From assembly GCA_016215765.1 (NCBI GenBank), contig JACRHY010000015.1, positions 1 through 13,517 of the forward strand: a stretch of DNA of 13,517 bases, written 5' to 3'. Below are positions 1 to 6,281 of this stretch, in pieces; position 1 is the first letter of the stretch, and each line of letters starts with the position of its first letter. The notes under the pieces are model-generated. The model was not told where the DNA came from, ran no database searches, and was given only the letters and a program-made list of their open reading frames with translations. The position numbers were made by a program, and so were the translations under genes. This DNA comes from Parcubacteria group bacterium. GTDB lineage: Bacteria; Patescibacteriota; Minisyncoccia; UBA6257; JACRHY01.

Positions 1-8
1 AAGTTTAA

Positions 9-710
9 TTATTCTAAAATTAAATCTTTGATTTCCTCTAAACCCATTTCCTCCAGCCATTTTATAGTATCTTTCTTGTAATTTTCCGGTCCCTCAAAAA
101 ATTCATTGAGGAATTCTCTTTGGGTTACCGAGGGAAAGTTTTTCTTGCCAATATAATCCAAATAACTGCTCCAGCGATATGATTCTAAAAAGTTAACCGC
201 TTCTTTATAATTTCTGATTTCTCTATCTCTCCATTCGGGATATTTCAAATCCAGGGGGTTAAGGTGAATATAATAGGGAAGGTGAAGAAAATGGGAATCT
301 TTTTCTATTAAAACAGCCCTAAACGGTCCCTGAAACAAAGAGCCAACTCTCTGATATTTTTTATTGAAACTCATAGCATAACCGGTTCCCAATTTATGCA
401 TGAACGTCCTAATACCGCCTTGTTGTTTTTGTTTTAGGAGTAAATGGAAATGATTTGGCATCAAACAAAAAGCCAGAATTTCTACTAATAATTTTCGTTT
501 CCGTTTTTCAACCACAACCTTACGTTTACGAGGCTTAGCCTCGTAAAGTTGTTTATAATAGATATTAACAGCGGGGGCTTCGTCATTAAACTCATACAAA
601 TCATGAATAAATCTAAAATAATCCTCTTTTTCTAAGAAAATTTCGCGCTGTTCAACGCCGCGATTATAAATATGATAAATTTCGTTTTCAACAAAAGTAA
701 TTTTTCTCAT
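9..710 (-). CDS. REP-associated tyrosine (Y1/HUH) transposase
   Basis: Single-strand DNA transposase of the Y1_Tnp/RAYT type, which in known members cuts and joins short palindromic (REP) elements through a 5'-phosphotyrosine. From Met at 710 it is 233 aa. It opens with the family-like N-terminus IYHIYNRGVEQREIF (residues 11-25); the HUH histidines are H87 and H89 in MPNHFHLLL; the likely nucleophile is Y111 in GYAMSFNKKYQR; YYIHLNP follows at 146-152. A basic loop at 54-73 is partly encoded by a 23-bp palindrome (525-547). A longer reading to 767 is open, but the added 19 codons only translate the second palindrome and a promoter-like segment. I chose 710 because it starts the conserved domain and lies 8 nt after a -10 box. 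The gene is visibly richer in A+T than its neighbours, suggesting acquisition. Family call is firm; the tyrosine assignment is by position only. Confidence 0.9.
   Translation of the reverse strand: MRKITFVENEIYHIYNRGVEQREIFLEKEDYFRFIHDLYEFNDEAPAVNIYYKQLYEAKPRKRKVVVEKRKRKLLVEILAFCLMPNHFHLLLKQKQQGGIRTFMHKLGTGYAMSFNKKYQRVGSLFQGPFRAVLIEKDSHFLHLPYYIHLNPLDLKYPEWRDREIRNYKEAVNFLESYRWSSYLDYIGKKNFPSVTQREFLNEFFEGPENYKKDTIKWLEEMGLEEIKDLILE
525..547. repeat. REP-like palindrome inside the transposase gene
   Basis: Arms TTTACGAGGCT and AGCCTCGTAAA (11 bp each, perfect) around one central T. It is in frame and encodes the minus-strand residues YEAKPRK of a basic loop. The same element, in opposite orientation as judged by the centre base, sits at 721-743. 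Confidence 0.85.
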
Positions 711-718
711 CCTTTCTA

Positions 719-748
719 ATTTTACGAGGCTAAGCCTCGTAAAGTCAA
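719..748 (-). promoter_or_regulatory. Transposase promoter with palindrome as spacer
   Basis: Reading the minus strand, TTGACT (743-748) and TAAAAT (719-724) are separated by 18 nt (725-742). Eight nucleotides separate the -10 from the ATG at 710, so the mRNA would be essentially leaderless. The spacer is almost entirely the palindrome at 721-743, so any protein binding the palindrome would block RNA polymerase. Promoter by sequence match only. Confidence 0.5.
721..743. repeat. REP-like palindrome upstream of the transposase
   Basis: Arms TTTACGAGGCT and AGCCTCGTAAA around one central A, the reverse complement of the copy at 525-547. It ends about 11 nt from the proposed start codon and fills the promoter spacer. 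Confidence 0.85.
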
Positions 749-823
749 TGCGATAGCCATTAGCCATGGAAACGGGGATTGTTTTTTGATAGAGTTATTT
801 CAGAACCACGCGCCTGCCCGCCG

Positions 824-849
824 CCTGCCTGTGTGTACACGCAGACAGG
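824..849. repeat. Imperfect palindrome in the protease 5' region
   Basis: Arms CCTGCCTGTGTGT and ACACGCAGACAGG form a 13-position dyad with one G-T type pair and one C/A mismatch, centred on GTAC. The outer half-site CCTGCCTG is the same as in the palindromes inside leuS (8326-8345, 10347-10377), so this is probably a diverged member of one repeat family. It ends 25 nt before the SD site of the next gene and has no T-run, so it is not an obvious terminator. Confidence 0.7.
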
Positions 850-874
850 GTAGGTTGGGCTGAACTTTAAAAAC

Positions 875-881
875 AAGGAGG
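875..881 (+). promoter_or_regulatory. Shine-Dalgarno site fixing a GTG start
   Basis: AAGGAGG, 7 nt before the GTG at 889. This near-perfect site decides the start codon of the secreted protease. Confidence 0.85.
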
Positions 882-888
882 AACTGCC

Positions 889-1818
889 GTGAAAAAGTCG
901 TTTGCCGTTTTGGTTTGTCTGTTCGTCTGCTTGCTCGCTTGTCTGTTTTTGCCGTCGCGCGCCGTCGCTTATGAATACTCCCTCGCGGGCGTTGACGACG
1001 CCGTGATGAGGGAAATGATTGATTCCTCGGTCAGTATTATGACGCTGAAAGAAACCCGAACCACCGACGGTAAAATGCGCATCAATATTTTTTTGGGCAG
1101 AGGAGCGCATTTTCGCTCCTGCGTTCTCTCCGCCGCTCATGTTATTTCGGGCGGTTCTTTGGATAAATCGCCGCCGGACAAGATCTATCTGGTAAAATCC
1201 CCCTCGGCGTTTTGGGAGGTTAAGAATTTCGCCGCCGTCATTAACGGATTTGCCGGCGGTCCGGGGCTGGACGGACTGGTAAAGATTTATAACGAAATTT
1301 TTGAAAAAAACGCCGATCTGATTCCGCTTGACGTTCTTTTTGCCAAAAGAAACTTCGGCATTGACGCCGCGCTTTTGAAAATCAGAAAAACAAAAAAGCC
1401 GCTCAATCTGCCGTCAGCGTCGTTCGGCAAAAGCGGGGAGTTGAAAATCGGCCACGCCGTTTATGCCATCGGCGCTCCGTTTGATCTTATCGTCAGCGCC
1501 AGAAACGGAATCGCGGCAAGCGGACGCCACTCCCGGAATTTTTCCGACAGCTCCGGCGTTTTCCAAATCAGCGGATTCAACGTTTCCGTCGTGACCCTGC
1601 CCGGCGATTCGGGTTCTCCGATTTTCGCGCTGGAACGCGTTGGTTCCGCCGTCAGGCCGAAAATCGTCGGTGTTCAGATAGCTTCGCATGCCGTTCCCAT
1701 CGCCGATAAAATCTATCAGTATGCGGGCATCGGCATCGCCAACGACATTGATTCCATCGCCGAGGCGTTTAGAAAAGAAATGGGAATCGGCCTGGATGAA
1801 TTTAATTGCCGAAACTGA
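889..1818 (+). CDS. Secreted trypsin-like (S1 family) serine protease
   Basis: 309 aa starting at GTG. Residues 1-28 form a signal peptide: KK, a long hydrophobic core with several Cys, then a plausible cut after AVA (25-27). The chymotrypsin-fold triad is complete: H84 in LSAAHVI, D159 in FGIDAALLK, S241 in LPGDSGSPIF. No PDZ domain follows, so this is a stand-alone protease and not an HtrA. It probably acts outside the cytoplasmic membrane; its substrate cannot be read from sequence. It is transcribed alone: the transposase lies divergent upstream and a terminator follows directly. The exact S1 subfamily is unsure; an inactive or regulatory role is unlikely given the intact triad. Confidence 0.85.
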   Translation: MKKSFAVLVCLFVCLLACLFLPSRAVAYEYSLAGVDDAVMREMIDSSVSIMTLKETRTTDGKMRINIFLGRGAHFRSCVLSAAHVISGGSLDKSPPDKIYLVKSPSAFWEVKNFAAVINGFAGGPGLDGLVKIYNEIFEKNADLIPLDVLFAKRNFGIDAALLKIRKTKKPLNLPSASFGKSGELKIGHAVYAIGAPFDLIVSARNGIAASGRHSRNFSDSSGVFQISGFNVSVVTLPGDSGSPIFALERVGSAVRPKIVGVQIASHAVPIADKIYQYAGIGIANDIDSIAEAFRKEMGIGLDEFNCRN

Positions 1819-1823
1819 TTTTT

Positions 1824-1880
1824 CCCCGCAGGATCGCGGGGCTCGCGAGAGCCCATGACGTCTTGCGGGGTTTGTTTTTT
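1824..1880 (+). terminator. Rho-independent-like terminator after the protease
   Basis: Outer stem CCCCGCAGGA (1824-1833) pairs with TCTTGCGGGG (1861-1870) with one G-T pair. An inner hairpin GGGCTC-GCGA-GAGCCC lies at 1839-1854. The outer stem is followed by TTTGTTTTTT (1871-1880). The branched form is unusual, but stem plus T-run is convincing. Confidence 0.75.
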
Positions 1881-1899
1881 CCCGTTTTTGTGGTAAATT
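1872..1899 (+). promoter_or_regulatory. Possible promoter of the M16 peptidase
   Basis: TTGTTT (1872-1877) and TAAATT (1894-1899) with a 16-nt spacer, giving a leader of only about 7 nt before ATG 1913. Both boxes match the consensus at four of six positions. The -35 overlaps the terminator T-run. Confidence 0.35.
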
Positions 1900-1912
1900 A
1901 CGCGTAATTCAC

Positions 1913-3190
1913 ATGATTAGGGCGACGAAAAAAAAACTTGATAACGGCCTGCGGATTATCACCCTGCCGCATTCGGACAGCCTGGCATCCTCCGTTTTCG
2001 TTTTTGTGGAAACGGGATCCAAATACGAAACGAAGGAGATAAACGGCATTTCTCATTTTTTGGAACATATGTGCTTTAAGGGTACCAAGAAGCGTCCGCG
2101 CTCCATAGATATCGCGGTGGAACTGGACGGCATCGGCGCCGCCCATAACGCTTTCACTTCGCAGGAATACACCGGCTACTTCGCCAAGGCGCAGCCGAAG
2201 CATTTTGATAAAATTTTGGACGTCGTTTCCGACATTTATCTCAATCAATCGTTTGACTCCGCCGAAATAGAAAAAGAAAAGGGCGTGATAATAGAGGAGA
2301 TAAACATGTATGAAGATACGCCGGCGCGCAAAATTTCCGACTACTTTCTCCATCTTCTTTACGGCGACCAGCCGGCCGGATGGGACGTCGCGGGACGCAA
2401 AGAGGTGATCGGCGCTTTAAAACGCGACGATTTCGTTGATTATCATTCCAAGCATTACGTCGCCGAAGCGACGATAGTCGTCGCCGCCGGCGCGTTTGAC
2501 GAACCGGAGGCGGCGCGAAAAATAGAGGAAAAATTTTCCGTTATCAGCGCCGCCAAAAAGCATCCCAAAGTCAAAACGCTGGAATCGCAGGACGCTCCGC
2601 GCGTTTTCGTCAAAACGAAAGAATCCGACCAGACCCATCTCATTCTCGGCTTCCGGGCTTTTGACGTTTTTGACAAGCGCCGGTACGCACTTGACGTTTT
2701 GGGCGATATTTTAGGCGGGGGGATGAGCTCCCGTCTTTTTCAGAGAATCAGGGAAGAAATGGGAGCGGCTTATTACGTTTACGCGGACTCCGACTTGTCC
2801 ACCGATCACGGCTACTTTGCCGTCGCCGCCGGCGTTGACAATAAAAAAGCGGAAGATGTCGTAAAGGCGATTTTGGAAGAATTTTTAAAATTAACGGAAC
2901 AGCCGGTCGGCGAGGAAGAATTGCGCCGCGCCAAAGATCACATGATCGGCGGTTTGATGATCGGACTGGAGACATCCAATCAGCTTGCTTCTTTTTACGG
3001 CGGACAGGAGGTGATCAGGGGCTCTTTTTTGAATCCGCGGGAACTGTCAAAATGCATTGAAAAAGTGACGGCCGGAGAAATTCTCACGTTGGCGAAAGAA
3101 ATCGTGCGCGACGACGGGCTGAACTTGGCGCTTATCGGGCCGTTTAAAGACGGGGAGAAATTTGCTAAAATACTTAAAACCGGACACTGA
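1913..3190 (+). CDS. M16 family zinc peptidase (processing-peptidase-like)
   Basis: 425 aa, the usual length for single-unit bacterial M16B peptidases related to mitochondrial processing peptidase beta. The inverted zinc motif HxxEH is H48-F-L-E51-H52 in ISHFLEHMCFKGT, and the third ligand is E129 in IIEEINMYED, 77 residues after H52 as expected. The C-terminal half (about 200-425) carries the second, non-catalytic M16 domain, with GGGMSSRLFQRIREE near 264. No signal peptide is visible, so it should act in the cytoplasm or at the membrane on small or unfolded peptides. The start has no SD and follows a weak promoter closely. The next gene begins 12 nt after the stop, suggesting co-transcription. 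Confidence 0.93.
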   Translation: MIRATKKKLDNGLRIITLPHSDSLASSVFVFVETGSKYETKEINGISHFLEHMCFKGTKKRPRSIDIAVELDGIGAAHNAFTSQEYTGYFAKAQPKHFDKILDVVSDIYLNQSFDSAEIEKEKGVIIEEINMYEDTPARKISDYFLHLLYGDQPAGWDVAGRKEVIGALKRDDFVDYHSKHYVAEATIVVAAGAFDEPEAARKIEEKFSVISAAKKHPKVKTLESQDAPRVFVKTKESDQTHLILGFRAFDVFDKRRYALDVLGDILGGGMSSRLFQRIREEMGAAYYVYADSDLSTDHGYFAVAAGVDNKKAEDVVKAILEEFLKLTEQPVGEEELRRAKDHMIGGLMIGLETSNQLASFYGGQEVIRGSFLNPRELSKCIEKVTAGEILTLAKEIVRDDGLNLALIGPFKDGEKFAKILKTGH

Positions 3191-3202
3191 TCCGTTTTTC
3201 CG

Positions 3203-4213
3203 ATGAATCGTTACGTTTTGGACATATCGTGGCTGTCGCTGTGGCGCGTTTTGGTGGTTGTTTCAATCGTCGCCGCCGTTTATTTTTTAAACAACGTCGT
3301 GGCGGTTCTTTTGCTGTCTCTTGTTTTTTCTTCGGCCCTTGATTCGTTCGTGAGTTTTTTGGAAAGAAAAAAAGTGCCGCGCATTTTGGGAACGATGGTG
3401 GCTTTCTTTTTAATAGCCGCTATTTTCGCTTCCGTGCTGTACCTTGTTTTGCCGATAGCCGTTTTGGAGCTTAATAATTTACTCGGTCATTTGAGCGTTT
3501 TTTCGCCGCTTTTCGGGGATTTGTCCATCGCGGATAAATTAGGCGGTTCCATCGGTGAAAATTTAAATAAATTGGCCGAATTTTTGACAAGGGGGAGCAT
3601 TTCCGTGTTTGGCGCGGCGGCTTCTTTTCTCGGGGACGTCCTGCTTTTCGCGGTGACGCTGGTGTTCACTTTTTATCTGACCGTGAGCCGGCACGGCGTG
3701 GATGAATTTTTGCGGGCCGTTCTGCCGCAAGCGTATGAAGATTACGTTCTTGGCGTCGTTGCGCGATCACGCCGTAAAATCGGCAACTGGCTGCGCGCTC
3801 AGCTTTTCCTCGGTTTTCTGGTTGGTTCACTGGTGGCCATCAGCTTATGGTTCCTCGGCGTTAAATACGCTCTGGTGCTGGGAATTTTAGCGGGCGTTTT
3901 TGAAATCGTGCCGGTGGTCGGCCCCATTTTTGCCGGATCGGTGGCGTTTCTCGCGGCTTTTCCCGAATCGCTGATGCTCGGCGTCTATACCATTATCGTT
4001 TTCGTCGCCATCCAGCAGCTTGAAAGCCATATTCTCATTCCGCTAATTATGCGGCGGGCGACCGGTCTCCATCCTCTTATTGTTCTGATAGCCATGTTCG
4101 TCGGCAGTCAGTTGGCCGGATTTGTCGGTTTGATTTTAGCCGTGCCGCTCTCCGTCGTCGCGCAGGAGATTATTGAAGATTGGTCGCGGCGCAAGGCCCA
4201 GAGAATTTTTTGA
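3203..4213 (+). CDS. AI-2E family membrane transporter (PF01594-like)
   Basis: 336 aa, within the usual 330-370 of the family. Hydrophobic segments lie at about 11-52 (two), 60-88, 135-160, 198-219, 222-250, 256-275 and 290-325. Family hallmarks are the GxxxAxxEIVPxxGP-type motif at 230-241 (FEIVPVVGP) and the C-terminal stretch HPLIVLIAMFVGSQLAGFVG starting at 290. Known members export autoinducer-2 or act as Na+/H+ antiporters; the substrate here cannot be read, so the family name should not be taken as evidence of quorum sensing. It follows the M16 gene by 12 nt without an SD. A TGCTAAAAT extended -10 inside the end of that gene (3163-3171) could give it some independent transcription. Its stop is one base from the stop of the convergent gene. 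Confidence 0.9.
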   Translation: MNRYVLDISWLSLWRVLVVVSIVAAVYFLNNVVAVLLLSLVFSSALDSFVSFLERKKVPRILGTMVAFFLIAAIFASVLYLVLPIAVLELNNLLGHLSVFSPLFGDLSIADKLGGSIGENLNKLAEFLTRGSISVFGAAASFLGDVLLFAVTLVFTFYLTVSRHGVDEFLRAVLPQAYEDYVLGVVARSRRKIGNWLRAQLFLGFLVGSLVAISLWFLGVKYALVLGILAGVFEIVPVVGPIFAGSVAFLAAFPESLMLGVYTIIVFVAIQQLESHILIPLIMRRATGLHPLIVLIAMFVGSQLAGFVGLILAVPLSVVAQEIIEDWSRRKAQRIF

Positions 4214-4214
4214 A

Positions 4215-4709
4215 TTAACGGAAAAAAATAATCGTTAAGCCGGCGGCGATCAGGAAAATTTGAGTCGCCCATCCCAGCGGAAAGCCGGCCATTTTTATTT
4301 TTGAGTGGATGGAGGCGTGGAATTTTTCAAGCCGCCTGAAAATCGGGTTTGGAAAAATCCATTCCAAAAAAAGAAGAAAATCGGGCAAAACTCCGCCGAT
4401 AACGCCGCCGGCCAACAGGAAAATTTCCGCCGAGCCGGTTGGAGAAAACAGGGAAAACGTCAAAAAAACGCCGCCGGCGAAGTCCGCGGTTATTTTCAGA
4501 AGATCCGTCGCGGTGTTTTTATTGATGTAAGCAGAGAGGCCGCTTTTTCCGGACTCGGCCTTAGCCATCAGATTTTTTATGGAGTAGTCCCAATGAGGAA
4601 CGGCGTCGGCGCAGTAATGGCCGATCCAGGCGAAAAAAAACGCCGCGAGGGGATTCGGAGAAGCCGAAGCGACGACGGAGCCGATAACGGCGTGAGTCAA
4701 TAAAATCAT
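4215..4709 (-). CDS. Small membrane protein with conserved-looking His/Asp residues, unknown function
   Basis: 164 aa, three to four hydrophobic segments (about 8-36, 78-112, 145-162). Polar residues cluster in a suggestive way: H6 in LTHAVIG, H31-x3-D35-x3-H39-W40-D41 at the end of the first membrane region, LPD at 108-110, and H131-x3-H135 near the C-terminus. This recalls membrane-bound putative metal-dependent hydrolases of the YdjM/DUF457 kind, where His and Asp line the membrane face, but I cannot confirm that link and assign no function. It converges with the AI-2E gene (one base between stops) and diverges from metG, with about 58 nt between starts. No SD or clear promoter is seen upstream. 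Confidence 0.75.
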   Translation of the reverse strand: MILLTHAVIGSVVASASPNPLAAFFFAWIGHYCADAVPHWDYSIKNLMAKAESGKSGLSAYINKNTATDLLKITADFAGGVFLTFSLFSPTGSAEIFLLAGGVIGGVLPDFLLFLEWIFPNPIFRRLEKFHASIHSKIKMAGFPLGWATQIFLIAAGLTIIFFR

Positions 4710-4727
4710 GGATAAATTGGTTAGCTT

Positions 4728-4756
4728 TTGTTTTTATCGGAAATCCGACTTATTAT
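4728..4756 (+). promoter_or_regulatory. metG promoter
   Basis: TTGTTT (4728-4733), 17-nt spacer, TATTAT (4751-4756). Transcription would start near 4763, about 5 nt before the ATG. The spacer contains an inverted repeat, TCGGA-AA-TCCGA (4737-4748), which is placed like an operator. Confidence 0.5.
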
Positions 4757-4767
4757 GAAGAGTATTG

Positions 4768-6252
4768 ATGAAAAAGCCAAATAAATTTTACGTTACGACG
4801 TCCGTTCCTTACGTCAACGCGGCTCCGCACCTGGGTTTCGCGCTTGAGCTGGTTCAGGCCGATGTTGTCGCCCGTTATCGCCGCTCCAAAGGGGACGATG
4901 TTTTCTTTTCAACGGGGGCGGACGAGCACGGCGCTAAAATCGCCAAAACGGCCGAGGCGGCCGGACTTTCGCCGCGGGAACTTACCGACCAAAACGCCGG
5001 GAAATTTCGGGAACTGGCGGTCCGCCTGAATATTTCCAACGACGATTTTATCAGAACGAGCGACGAAAAACGCCATTTTCCGGCGGCTCAAAAATTATGG
5101 CGGCGGATAGCCGAAAAGGGGGATATTTTCAAAAAAGAATACGAGGGGCTTTATTGCGTCGGTTGCGAGGCGTTTATCACCGCCAAAGATTTAACCGACG
5201 GCAAATGCGCCACGCACGAAAAAGAACCGGAGAAAATCAAAGAAGAAAATTATTTTTTTCGTCTTTCAAAGCACTCGGAAGAAATCGGCCGGCGGATTAA
5301 AAACGGAGAATTGAAAATAATTCCGCAGACTCGCGCCAACGAGATTCTATCGCTTATTGAAGGCGGGCTGGAAGACGTCAGTTTTTCGCGGCCGGCGAAA
5401 GACCTGCCGTGGGGCGTTCCCGTGCCGGACGACGAGAGTCAGACGATGTATGTCTGGTGCGACGCGCTGGCGAATTATCTTTCCGTTTTGGGATACGCCG
5501 AGGAATCGGAAAAATTTAAAAAATTCTGGCCGGCCGATATCCACTGCATCGGAAAAGACATTTTGCGTTTTCACGCCGCCATCTGGCCGGGTATGTTGCT
5601 TTCGGCCGGATTACCTCTACCCCGGGCGATTTTCGTTCACGGCTTTATCGGCGCCGACGGGCGGAAAATGTCCAAGTCGCTCGGCAATGTCGTTGATCCT
5701 TTCGGTTTGGCGGAAAAATACGGCGTTGACGCCGTTCGCTATTATCTTTTGCGGGAAATTCCGGCTTACGAAGACGGCGATTTCAGCCGCGCGAAATTTG
5801 AAAATCGCTATAACGGCGATCTGGCAAATGGCCTGGGAAATTTCGCCGCCCGCGTGCTGACGCTGGCCGCGAAAGACGGAAAATTTAGCGAAAAAAACGC
5901 CGATGAATCAATGAAAGAAAAAATAAGCGAAATCCAAAAAACGGTTGAGAAAAAAATGGAGGAGTACAGGTTTCACGAAGCGCTGGCGGCGGTTTGGGAG
6001 CTCATTTCTTTCGGCGACGAATACGTCAACGCGACGAAGCCGTGGGAAACGAACGATCAAAAAGCGCTGGTCAACCTGCTGATTATCCTGGAAAGCGTCG
6101 CCGCTTTGCTTGTTCCGTTTTTGCCGGAAACGGCGCAAAAAATCATAAGTTGCGTCGGTCGCGACGGCGAGGCGTTTTCTCCGAAAAAATGCGGGATTCT
6201 TTTTCCCCGCCTTGTTACGCCACCGCTTACGGCGGAAAACCCTAAACCCTAA
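4768..6252 (+). CDS. metG: Methionine-tRNA ligase
   Basis: Charges tRNA-Met with methionine; cytoplasmic class I synthetase. 494 aa from ATG 4768 (a TTG three bases upstream is also open), the short bacterial form with no C-terminal tRNA-binding domain. The N-terminal fold carries TTSVPYVNAAPHLGFALE; the HIGH signature reads H21-L-G-F24. One zinc-knuckle-like set is visible: C130-x2-C133 and C147-x2-H150. VWCDAL is at 229-234 and KMSKS at 300-304 (GRKMSKSLGNVVDP). The anticodon-binding helical domain covers about 345-480, including NATKPWE. The last residues, ENPKP, and the stop codon are encoded by the AAACCCT tandem repeat. Leader is very short, with at best a weak GAAGAG as ribosome site. 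tatD follows by 29 nt. Confidence 0.96.
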   Translation: MKKPNKFYVTTSVPYVNAAPHLGFALELVQADVVARYRRSKGDDVFFSTGADEHGAKIAKTAEAAGLSPRELTDQNAGKFRELAVRLNISNDDFIRTSDEKRHFPAAQKLWRRIAEKGDIFKKEYEGLYCVGCEAFITAKDLTDGKCATHEKEPEKIKEENYFFRLSKHSEEIGRRIKNGELKIIPQTRANEILSLIEGGLEDVSFSRPAKDLPWGVPVPDDESQTMYVWCDALANYLSVLGYAEESEKFKKFWPADIHCIGKDILRFHAAIWPGMLLSAGLPLPRAIFVHGFIGADGRKMSKSLGNVVDPFGLAEKYGVDAVRYYLLREIPAYEDGDFSRAKFENRYNGDLANGLGNFAARVLTLAAKDGKFSEKNADESMKEKISEIQKTVEKKMEEYRFHEALAAVWELISFGDEYVNATKPWETNDQKALVNLLIILESVAALLVPFLPETAQKIISCVGRDGEAFSPKKCGILFPRLVTPPLTAENPKP

Positions 6253-6271
6253 ACCCTAAACCCTAAACCCT
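6237..6271. repeat. Five tandem AAACCCT heptamers between metG and tatD
   Basis: Five perfect copies of AAACCCT (35 nt). The first two copies encode the metG C-terminus and stop codon; the rest lie in the gap before tatD. The unit is identical to the plant-type telomere repeat, but here it is internal to a bacterial gene pair. Because seven is not a multiple of three, gain or loss of a unit within the coding part would alter the metG C-terminus only slightly, since every frame of such a repeat soon meets its own sequence. Confidence 0.95.
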
Positions 6272-6281
6272 TCTTTCTTCT

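Noticed and set aside
711..767. Nineteen-residue N-terminal extension of the transposase
   Set aside because: It is a translation of the promoter spacer palindrome; the conserved domain begins at the Met at 710.
760..1140. Minus-strand open frame across the transposase-protease gap
   Set aside because: It is antisense to the signal-peptide and His region of a protease with a perfect SD and complete triad, and resembles no protein family I know.
3203..4213. AI-2E protein as evidence for quorum sensing
   Set aside because: The family includes ion antiporters and unknown exporters, and no luxS or receptor gene is nearby.
6237..6271. CRISPR-like or true telomere array
   Set aside because: There are no spacers between the units and the array is internal to a gene pair, not at a molecule end.
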